Assembly: GCF_028858725.1 (NCBI RefSeq)
Contig: NC_084766.1
Location: 23,786,501 to 23,850,500 of the forward strand
DNA from: Colius striatus
Lineage: Eukaryota > Chordata > Aves > Coliiformes > Coliidae
Length of the DNA: 64,000 nucleotides
Direction of reading: 5' to 3'
The notes under the pieces are model-generated. The model saw only the letters and a list, made by a program, of their open reading frames with translations, was not told the origin of the DNA and ran no database searches. This document shows, piece after piece, positions 50,201-64,000 of the stretch (the stretch's first letter is position 1; each line of letters begins with the position of its first letter). Made by a program: the position numbers and the translations under genes.

Positions 50201-53200
50201 GGAGATGTCACAGTCTCTCTGCTGACATATGCCAGGGATGCACTACCTTTGAGATGAAGCTGTGCTTGCTGACCCATGCTGAAGCTCTCAAGCTGCAGGT
50301 GCTGGCCACCAGTGCCTGGCACTGGTGAGACCAATTGCACCCCACCACCTTTGTAGCTGCCCTTCAAGTGTCTGCAGTCTGTGAGCAGATCACCTTCCGC
50401 CTCCTCCCAGCCAGACTGAGCTCACCCAGCTCTCCCTGTGGGGCCTGAACTCTCCCTATGGGTCAGGAGCTCTGGTTCTCCCACATCTCTCTCGTCCTGG
50501 GAGCACCAAGACTGGACACAGTATCCAAGTGCAGCCTCCCCAGAACTGAAGAGAGGGAGAAAAACATTCCCTTTGATCCACCAGCCACTCTCCCTATGGT
50601 TCAGGAGCTCTGGTTCTCCCACATCTCTCTTGTCCTGGGAGCACCAAGACTGGACACAGTATCCAAGTGCAGCCTCCCCAGAACTGAAGAGAGGGAGAAA
50701 AACATTCCCTTTGATCCACCAGCCACTCTCCCTGTTTTCCCTTTGAAGCCCCTCACTCATGCAGTTCTTACACTTTACGCTTTCCACATTGTCCTACTAA
50801 AGCTGAAGTGATACAGGCTGCCTGTAATGATTGCTCCTATTTGCTGAAGAAGAAATATAAATACCTCCTTTGGGACTAGTGATTATTGTACACCATCTCC
50901 TGTGTCATGCTAGTGCTATGCATGATCCTACAGGGGAGTCTTGAGTGGTGGCTCTACAAACTGTAGGGCATCTTGAGAGCCAGATGGGAATTAGGTGGCG
51001 GTACCGTGATGGATTTAGGTATGGTATGGTGTATGGTATGGTGTATGGGATGAGATGAGATGAGATGAGATGAGATGAGATGAGATGAGATGAGATGAGA
51101 TGAGATGAGATGAGATACTTGGGACTGCAGAGGCTTAGGGAAAGGGAGAATCAGTAAGGCAGTTGTTGACAGGCACTGTAAGACATGGTCATTGTGCTGA
51201 CAAGGGTTCTGATTTCCACATCAAATTCTTTAGTGCTGAAGTACCGGAAGGGGGATGAGGATAGCCTCATGGAGAAGATCTCCAAGCTCAATTTCCACTC
51301 TATCATCAAGAAATCCAACCGTGTGAGCAGCCACCTCAAGCAACTGACGGGCTTTGCACCCCAGGTAACGTGCATAAGCTGCCAGGTACACTTACACCCC
51401 ACCTGTGGTGACATCTGCTGTGCCCCCCACACCCCTTCCCCAGTGAGTAGCTCTGAGCCCGGCCAGCAGGGCACAGTGAGTTTAAGGTCCAAACCACAAC
51501 TCTGCTGTCCAGCTTGTGGGCAGGAAGCCCCCATCTCACACTCTGGGAGGTGCTGAAGTCCTGCATTACCTCCCCTGAGGCACTTTCTCTCACAGATGAA
51601 GGATGAAGCCTTTGAAGAGACAGAGAAGAATTTCCGGATGCAGGAGCGGCTGATCAAGTCCTTCATCCGGGACCTTTCCCTATACCTGCAGCACGTCCGG
51701 GTGAGTCAGTCTGGGCTGATGCCTTAACCACAGGGCTCTCCCTGCACTGCCCCTCCTGCCTGCACAGTGTGTACCTGCAGTGCCTCTGGCTAGTGCTCCT
51801 GCCCTCAGCCCTGCTGAAGGGAATGGTCTCGGAGGGTCTGGGCTGCCCTGGGAGACCTCTCCTGGGCAGCAACCGTGGCTGTGCTGACTCTGTGTCCCTG
51901 GTGCAGGAGTCAGCGTGCATGAAGGCACTGGCAGCAGTGAGCATGTGGGATCTGTGCACTGAGAAGGGCAGTGAAGACTTGGGCGAGTTCCAGAAAGTGA
52001 ATCGGCTCATCAGTGACCAGCTGTTCTCTGACTTTGTGAGTGAGGCTGTGCTCTCGTGCTGGGGGCACCCCACTGGGAACCTCCCTGCTGCAGGGGGGCA
52101 GCCCCTGAGAGGCTGCAGGGGGGATAGCACAACCTGACAGAGGTGTGAGCACTCCTGTTCAGCTCTTGTCTCCTGAAAGCTTTATGCCTGTGGGTTTATG
52201 ATGTGTGTTGAACATGCCTGTTAGATACTTTTTCAGCCCTACCTGAAATGTTACAGCTCTGTATGGGAGGTACTTCCCATGTTGTATGTTCAGGTACTTC
52301 CCATACTGTTGCCTACACTGGCACATTTATAGAATCGTAGAATCATTTCAATTGGAAAAGACCTTTAAGATATCAAATCCAACTCCTCACCTCACTATGA
52401 TGCCAAGCCCATCACTAACCCATGGCCCTCAGCACCTCAGCTATGTCTTTTAAATATCTCCAGGGATGGGGACTCCATCAACTCCCTGGACAACCCGTGC
52501 CAGTGCTTAACAACCTTCTCGGTGAAAAAGCTCTTCCTCATCTCCAATCTAAACCTCCCCAAGTGTTAGATTATAACATTTGTATTGGAAGGGACCCATG
52601 GAGCTCTGGTGGGTGTCATCAGGAAGGTGCCCACTGTGCTGTCCCAGGGAGGTTGTATGCAAGGAGGGTAAGCTGTTGGTGTTCACTGCACGCTGGGAGA
52701 GAGCAACTTGTCTCAGCTGCTCTCTGCATGTCTGCCCACCAGAAAGAGCGGACGGAGCGGCTGGTCAGCTCGCCCCTGAACCAGCTGCTCAGCATGTTTG
52801 CGGGGCCCCACAAGCTGGTGCAGAAGCGCTTTGACAAGCTCCTCGACTTCCACAACTGCACGGAGCGAGCGGAGAAGCTGAAGGACAAGCGAACGCTGGA
52901 GGAGCTGCAGTCAGCCCGCAACAACTACGAGGCTCTCAACGCCCAGCTGCTGGACGAGCTGCCGCAGTTCCTGCGCTTGGCCAAGGAGCTCTTTGCGGGC
53001 TGCGTGCGTGGCTACGCCGAGGCACACTGTGACTTTGTGCGCCGGGCCCTGGAGGAGCTGAGGCCCCTATTGTCGGTGAGTTCCTGGAGCACAGCTCAGC
53101 TTAGTGCTCATCTCTCTGCAGGGCTTGCCCGTGAGCCTTTCTGGGACCCATCCCCTTGAGGGGCAGATTCAGGCCCTGAGTGCCTTGGGGAGGGCTCTCG

Positions 53201-54969
53201 TTAGGGCAGAGATTGCAGGGTCACAATGCAACTGGGTGTAGAGATAGTGAAGGCTCAGGCTGCTCCAGAAACAGTGGCAGATGAGCATTGCCTGGGAGAA
53301 TATCAAGTTGTGAGTTTGGGAACTGCTTCGAGCTGGGTCCAGACAGGACTGCATATCTAGGACTAGTGCAGGTCACAGGCAAGACTTAGATCCCTGCTCG
53401 GCCCAGGAGCTGGCTTGGTCTCTGATGGAGCTGTTGGCTGTTTTTCCCAGCAGCTGTCACTTAACTATGACCTGCAACTCTGCTCTGGTTCCAGTTGCTG
53501 AAGGTGTCTGGCAGGGAAGGAAACCTCATTGCCATCTTCCAGGATGAGCACAGTCGAGTCCTTCAGCAGCTCCAGGCCTTCACCTTCTTCCCTGAGTCCC
53601 AGGCAGCTCCCAAGAAGCCTTTTGAGAGGAAGAACGTGGAGCGTCAGTCTGCCCGGCGGCAGCCCCTCATCGGCTTGGTGAGTCCTCTGAGCCCTGTGCC
53701 AGGGCTTTCTGTGCCCAGGGCCTGGGCTGAACCTGCCCTGTTCCCCCACAGCCCAGCTACCTCCTGCAGTCGGACGACACCCGAGCCACCCTCCTGGCCC
53801 GCTATCCCCCAGACAGCCTCTTCCAAGCAGACCGCAATTTCAATGCTGCCCAAGATCTGGATGTCTCGCTGCTGGAGGGAGACCTCGTGGGTGTCATCAA
53901 GAGGAAGGACCCCATGGGCAGCCAGAATCGCTGGCTCATAGACAATGGGGGTAGGTGGCTGCTCATGGTTGCCTGCCGTGAGGCCTCTCATCTACTCACC
54001 TTGTGCCACAGTCTGAGCTACCTTCCTCTCCTTTGCAGTGACCAAGGGCTTTGTGTACAGCTCCTTTCTGAAGCCCTACAACCCACGCCGCAGCCAGTCG
54101 GACGTCTCTGTGGGCAGCCACTCTTCCAACGACTCAGAGCACAACAGCTCCTCTCCCCAAAGCAACTCCACACTGACCTTCAGCCCCGGCGGTGCGGCTG
54201 TCACCTTCACTCAGAAGCCACCGCAGGACTCACTGGCTGACCCGCAGCAGTCCCCGCAGCCCCCCTCAGAGGTGGACTCTCCGTCTCTGCCCCTGCGTGG
54301 CTCTGGTGACAAGATGGCCATGCCGGAGTGGCTGCGGCGCTGCGGCCGCCCTGAGCTGGGCAGCAGTCCCGGCTCCCGCAGCGGGCAGCCCGCCAAGGCA
54401 CGGTCCCGGCCCACGCCCGCCGAGGACAGGGATTCTGGGCTGGAGAGCGGCGAGTCAGAGGGCAACCAGGTGAGCCTCAGCCTCCCCTTGCTGAGGTGGG
54501 GCTGGATCTTCCTCCTCCCTGGCAGTGATCAGGGAGAGGTGATAAGTAGAGGCTGCTTTGTCTCAAAGGGCTGAGGCGGAGAATGAGACCCTTTCTCCCA
54601 GCAGCAGCAGTGCAGAGACAGAGAACTAGGCTGAAAGAAGGGGCAAGTCTGGCTGAAGCTAAGATAGGGATGACGCTGCGGCTGTCCCTGGGGAGAGGAG
54701 CAAAAGCCCACACATGCTGTGCAATGTGAGAGCGAGGCCGTGTGGCATGACAGTCCAACTGACGCTCTTCCTTTGTCCCGCAGGTCTATTATGCTCTGTA
54801 CACCTTCAAAGGCCGAAACGCCAACGAGCTGAGCGTGTCAGCTAACCAGAGACTCAGGATCCTGCAGTTTGAGGATGTCATGGGCAATCGGGAGTGGTGG
54901 CTGGCCGAGGCACACGGGAAGCAGGGCTACGTGCCCTCCAGTTACATCCGGAAGACAGAGTACACGTGA
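29221..54969 (+). CDS. DNMBP: Dynamin-binding protein (Tuba), Cdc42 exchange factor, complete, sixteen coding exons
   Basis: Coding exons are 29221-29365, 31701-31823, 32353-34293, 46579-46766, 47371-47470, 48187-48334, 48827-48844, 49521-49720, 51234-51364, 51596-51700, 51907-52035, 52743-53075, 53495-53677, 53752-53950, 54039-54469 and 54784-54969. All are GT-AG and in phase, giving 1,519 residues (human 1,577). The ATG has A at -3 and G at +4. Domains in order are four SH3 domains (about 3-60, 66-127, 146-203, 238-293), a long low-complexity region with proline-rich motifs, a predicted coiled coil before residue 736, a DH/RhoGEF domain (about 766-949), a BAR domain (about 990-1199) and two C-terminal SH3 domains (about 1270-1332 and 1459-1519). 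The family binds dynamin through the N-terminal SH3s and N-WASP/Ena-VASP through the last SH3. It activates Cdc42 at cell junctions. The unstructured part is somewhat shorter than in human. Nothing is broken. Confidence 0.95.
32353..34293 (+). CDS. DNMBP: Large DNMBP exon: end of SH3-2, SH3-3, SH3-4, linker, coiled coil
   Basis: This 1,941-bp exon carries 43% of the full-length coding sequence. It starts inside the second SH3 domain (the GDLVVL strand) and holds SH3-3 (ALMDLSAQ...[11 protein letters not shown]) and SH3-4 (ALYQFQAL...[10 protein letters not shown]). Its linker has the proline-rich stretches [13 protein letters not shown] and SRPAPRPP, then an acidic helix that looks like coiled coil. 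It ends in phase 1 at 34,293 before GTGAGA. The reading frame runs 80 bases past the donor to a stop at 34,373. The frame is also open 5' of the acceptor, and that part is intronic. Confidence 0.93.
34294..37300 (+). other. DNMBP intron, part upstream of the internal alternative exon
   Basis: No coding exon or clear transposon was recognised. The last 350 bases before 37,300 become G+C-richer and would be the promoter or 5' UTR of the transcript that uses the exon at 37,303. Confidence 0.4.
36337..36388. repeat. 26-bp exact tandem duplication
   Basis: The unit containing ACCAACTCTCCTGATTTC and ending in TGTCTAG occurs twice, 26 bases apart. It lies in a DNMBP intron and has no apparent function. 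Confidence 0.85.
37303..38419 (+). CDS. DNMBP: Probable alternative first coding exon of DNMBP with 16-residue repeats
   Basis: An ATG with A at -3 opens 372 codons plus one base and ends at AAGCGAG followed by GTACCT, a usable donor. The leftover single G is the same phase as the main upstream exon. Splicing to 46,579 therefore rebuilds the GAG codon (Glu-Met-Thr...) and continues into the RhoGEF domain. The product would be 1,155 residues without SH3 1-4. The segment is highly charged and has no hydrophobic core or known domain. Its middle is a 16-residue repeat with Tyr at position 1 and usually Arg-Glu near it. The last part ([18 protein letters not shown]) is not repetitive and reads like conserved coding sequence. 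A coding exon is supported by length, codon structure, donor and phase. Expression is inferred. Confidence 0.7.
37699..38007 (+). repeat. Coding 48-bp tandem repeat, six full units and one partial
   Basis: Taking Tyr as the first residue, the translated units run 16, 16, 16, 7, 16, 16 and 16 residues. Typical starts are YREDR, YGENT, YQEDR, YRQER, YREDG and YRENG. A second Tyr or His is common at position 10. The nucleotide units are diverged from one another but stay in frame throughout. The unit length is a multiple of three, so gain or loss of units would keep the frame. Confidence 0.8.
38420..45780 (+). other. DNMBP intron, part downstream of the alternative exon
   Basis: No coding exon was found. 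The stretch from about 40.5 to 43.7 kb is A+T-rich. The part around 40.88-41.45 kb has a faint resemblance to old LINE text (for example GGATCAACTCCAAATA), too weak to classify. The rest holds only short frames. Confidence 0.4.
45780..46190 (+). promoter_or_regulatory. Internal CpG island, likely promoter of the short DNMBP transcript
   Basis: A sharp, isolated CpG-rich block lies about 0.4-0.8 kb upstream of the first RhoGEF exon (46,579). A consensus donor, GTGAGT, lies at 46,185-46,190 and could end a noncoding first exon spliced to 46,579. Human DNMBP is known to have a shorter isoform that lacks the N-terminal SH3 region. The match of this island to that promoter is inferred. Confidence 0.55.
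46581..54969 (+). CDS. DNMBP: Short DNMBP isoform starting inside the RhoGEF exon (predicted)
   Basis: The third base of the exon at 46,579 begins an in-frame ATG (Met-Thr-Leu-Leu). A transcript started from the 45.8-46.2 kb CpG island could begin translation here and give 782 residues. These are the DH domain, the BAR domain and the two C-terminal SH3 domains, without the dynamin-binding SH3s. The exons are those of the full-length gene from 46,579 on. The start has A at -3 only if the upstream exon supplies it, so start strength cannot be judged. Confidence 0.45.
48827..48844 (+). CDS. DNMBP: 18-nucleotide DNMBP microexon in the DH domain
   Basis: The preceding exon ends in phase 2 (AG, 48,334) and the following exon begins GGGCTGC (49,521). 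The human protein needs SLYNEW between them. Bases 48,827-48,844 supply SLYSEW between a CGTCAG acceptor and GTAAGT donor, in phase on both sides. Skipping it would keep the frame and remove six residues from a DH-domain helix. Confidence 0.88.
50080..50745 (-). repeat. CR1 LINE fragment in DNMBP intron, internally duplicated
   Basis: The order of blocks follows the avian CR1 3' half in minus orientation. It includes AAGACTGGACACAGTATCCA and the following CATTCCCTTTGATCCACCAG. The copy is diverged at its left part. It contains a recent internal duplication (50,449-50,724). The left edge is uncertain. Confidence 0.65.
50449..50724. repeat. 138-bp tandem duplication inside a CR1 fragment
   Basis: Units 50,449-50,586 and 50,587-50,724 differ at only about two positions by eye. 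The duplication is therefore far younger than the CR1 insertion, whose sequence is diverged from the family. The third position after the array resembles only the first few bases of a unit. Confidence 0.93.
51051..51115 (+). repeat. Pentanucleotide microsatellite (TGAGA)13
   Basis: Thirteen perfect TGAGA units lie 118 bases upstream of the exon beginning at 51,234. A shorter GTATGG-type repeat precedes it (about 51,019-51,048). Such perfect arrays are usually length-polymorphic. Confidence 0.97.
52330..52565 (-). repeat. Avian CR1 LINE 3' end in DNMBP intron
   Basis: The sequence opens with AGAATCGTAGAATCATTT, the reverse complement of the 8-bp repeats that end CR1. It continues through GGAAAAGACCTTTAAGAT, CTCCAGGGATGGGGACTC and ATCTCCAATCTAAACCTCCC in the family order. 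The element is on the minus strand and truncated at about 235 bp. This is the least diverged CR1 in the window and the best sign that the host is a bird. Confidence 0.88.
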
Positions 54970-55983
54970 GGGGACGGGCAGGAGCCTGCACTCCCTGCCT
55001 TAGGACAGGACTGCTGGGGCCTGGGGAGGGAGGCTGGCCCAGCCTGTAGCCCCTGCTGCTCCCCCCAGGCTGTGTACCTTGCAGCTCCTGGGCCCCACCA
55101 TGCTGGCTGCTACTTCCCCTTCTGGGGAGAAACAAGAGTAGGCTGGCAGGGCAGGCAGCTGTGTGAGGGCAGAGAGTTCAGCTGTGCTGTCTGAGCCTCC
55201 TGTGTCAGCAGGAGAGCAAAGCTTAGGGCCGCAGCCTGGGAGGGTAAGGCTCAACCAAGGCTGAGGAGCTGCTGTGGCTTTAAATCTTATCAGGTTAATG
55301 CTGAGTGTCTGGAGTCTGTCTTTAGCCAAGTAGTGTTAAAAGCAGCCTGGGCCCTGCAAACGTGCTCTTTGTGCCTTATTAGCAGCAGGAGCCTGGTCTT
55401 GCCTGTCTGCAGGACCTCAGGGACATCTACACACTGCCTGGGGAAGCAGCTTGGAGGTTCACCGAGAGTAGTTGAGCTCCAGGGCTGGGATGGGCCCAGC
55501 CTCTTTCTGAAAGCTCTCACAGCAGAGCCCCAGTGGGTGTTTCATCCCTATGGCTTGGTCTCCCATTGGCTCTAGGCTCTGCTGCTAACAGCAGCCGTCA
55601 GGTTCTCATCTTCCAGGCGACCCAGGGGTCCAGAACACCATCTTCTCTTGATGGCACTGTATCTCCTGTGCCCAAGGCCTGTATTTACTTGGACATGCCT
55701 ACCTGGCTGCTCTGGGCTGGGGCAGGGCAGAAGGCAAAGCACAGGCTGTCCTCCAGCCTGGCTTTTGGGGGACTCTGACCAGGATTGCCTCACTTGGGCT
55801 TTCCTGTAGGGCACTGGAGACAGCGCTGACCTTCTAGGAGGGCAAGACCCTCTCTGGGAGGTATGTGGTACCGTGTGCCAGGGTCGTTTTTGTGCCTTAT
55901 CCACTGCTGCCGTGCCCTGAAGGAAGTTTCCTTTTCCTTGGGGCAATGTTTTGTGTCCCCTGTACTGCTGCTCTGTAAATAAA
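54970..55983 (+). other. DNMBP: DNMBP 3' UTR ending in AATAAA
   Basis: After the TGA at 54,967-54,969 no further coding exon is seen. A canonical AATAAA at 55,978-55,983 is followed by TTGTGTATAGG and other GT-rich sequence, as expected for a cleavage site. The 3' UTR would be about 1.03 kb. Confidence 0.75.
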
Positions 55984-56748
55984 GATTTGCCCTTGTGTAT
56001 AGGAGGTGCCTGTGCAGGTGTTGGAAAGGCTGGGAGATGGGTCCAGGCCAGTGCTGCGCACAAGGGCAAAACCCACAGGCTTCATGCAGACCCTTCGTGG
56101 CCAGGAAGAACATTCACCTTTCAGAGAGGTCTACTATGTGTTTGCCTTGCTTTTTGTGCCACCTGCCCCTGAGGCACTCAGAAACCCTCACAGGAAAGCT
56201 CTTCATTTAATAAGTAGTGCTTGCACTATCCTCTCCCCCTGCCCTGCTGCTTGTTACAAGGTTCAGGTGGGGGAGTGAGGCTTGTGTCCTTTCTGGCACC
56301 AGCCAAGGTGAAGGGGTTGTCCCTGCCATAGGTGGGCAAGTGGGCACAGGCTCCCTGGGTGCCAGCAGTTGCTGGCAGTGCTGCCACTCCTGCCTTTTAT
56401 GCTCAGGAGTGTGTGTGGTGTGTGTCTCTCCCCCACAATCTGGTTTGTAGTCTGGAGCCACAATCTGACCCACTAGTGGTTTCCATCACCCCATTACTTT
56501 GCACAACAGCCAAAGGGAGCTGCATCCACAGGAACGGCAGGCAGGCCCGGGCTGCCCCAGCTCCCCTGCCAGAGAGCACTGCTTGTGCCTGGGTAGAGCT
56601 GTACCACTCCGTTTGGACTCCACACCACTGTGCATCTGTGACTGTCACATCTATCCCATGTGTGAATAGTCTGTGTTACCCATCCCCCCACACAGCAGCC
56701 AGGCTTAACGCTAAACTGAGGCCTACTTAACATGCCTTAAGTCAGACT

Positions 56749-57131
56749 TTTAATTGCAACACTAGCAACAGTTACAAAAAGTAAATAAATTATAACATTC
56801 ACTCTCAAATTAAACTTCAAATTTGATTCTATAGTGCTAAAGCATCTCAGCAAGGTTCCCCTGGCAGGGTGAAGTACAAAAAGTAAGACCCCCAAGGGGT
56901 CACGGTCTCCCTGCCTGGCAGGGAGTATACTTTCCCCTGTATACTGGAACGAATTAAGCAGCTCCAGATCCTCATATGCACAGCAGGCAGGGTGTGCTAG
57001 CAACGTTAACAGTCCATTCAAGTCCAGACCCTCTGTTCTGAGAGCAGCGAAGCGGCTGTGTCCGCGGCAGAGCCAGAGGGTGGGTTGTGGGAGAGGCTGG
57101 TGCCTGTGCACCCACAGCTGCTTCGCTCCAC
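56749..57131 (-). other. ABCC2: ABCC2 3' UTR with candidate poly(A) signal
   Basis: On the minus strand an ATTAAA occurs at 56,754-56,749, about 380 bases after the stop. A second ATTAAA lies further on at 56,211-56,206. No minus-strand AATAAA was noticed nearby. The nearer signal is preferred. Confidence 0.45.
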
Positions 57132-63950
<6,819 letters not shown>

Positions 63951-64000
63951 CTGCAACAAAGTGGTTGCAGGGTAGTGAGCATCAGAGCCCCCATGGCTCC

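Overview
The window is vertebrate nuclear DNA, almost certainly from a bird. It has long spliced genes with GT-AG introns and CpG islands, and several old fragments of CR1 retroposons. One of these (about 52.33-52.57 kb) has the typical avian CR1 3' end. Three genes are recognised by protein similarity recalled from human orthologues, in the order CPN1 (+), DNMBP (+), ABCC2 (-). This is the mirror image of the order on human 10q24 (ABCC2, DNMBP, CPN1), so the block is conserved. No sequence search was run. Exons were placed by hand from splice sites, reading phase and protein similarity.

Layout: 1-4.0 kb is upstream flank, possibly holding the 3' end of the next gene (ERLIN1 by synteny) and an old CR1 fragment. 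4.0-16.2 kb is CPN1, complete in nine coding exons (453 aa), starting in a CpG island. 16.2-20.0 kb is intergenic. 20.05-20.9 kb is a CpG island, the likely main DNMBP promoter. 29.2-55.98 kb holds DNMBP (Tuba), complete in sixteen coding exons (1,519 aa) from the first ATG to a canonical poly(A) signal. 56.7-64 kb is the 3' part of ABCC2 (MRP2) on the minus strand: 14 exons and 726 codons up to the stop, with the 5' half outside the window. DNMBP and ABCC2 converge, with about 0.75 kb between their likely poly(A) signals.

The most interesting feature is inside DNMBP. Its 12.3-kb intron between the large N-terminal exon and the first RhoGEF exon contains an open reading frame (37,303-38,419) that ends at a good splice donor in exactly the phase needed to join the RhoGEF exon. 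It encodes 372 residues unrelated to the SH3 exons, with an imperfect 16-residue tandem repeat rich in Tyr, Arg, Glu and Asp. A separate CpG island (45.8-46.2 kb) lies just upstream of the RhoGEF exon, whose third base onward is an ATG. DNMBP therefore looks like a three-promoter gene. The predicted products are a full-length scaffold with four N-terminal SH3 domains, a form with the repeat-bearing N-terminus, and a short DH-BAR-SH3-SH3 form.

The three genes act in different processes: a plasma carboxypeptidase, a Cdc42 exchange factor at cell junctions, and an apical organic-anion export pump. Their adjacency looks like ordinary synteny, not a functional cluster. I found no operon-like, viral, CRISPR or other exotic system.
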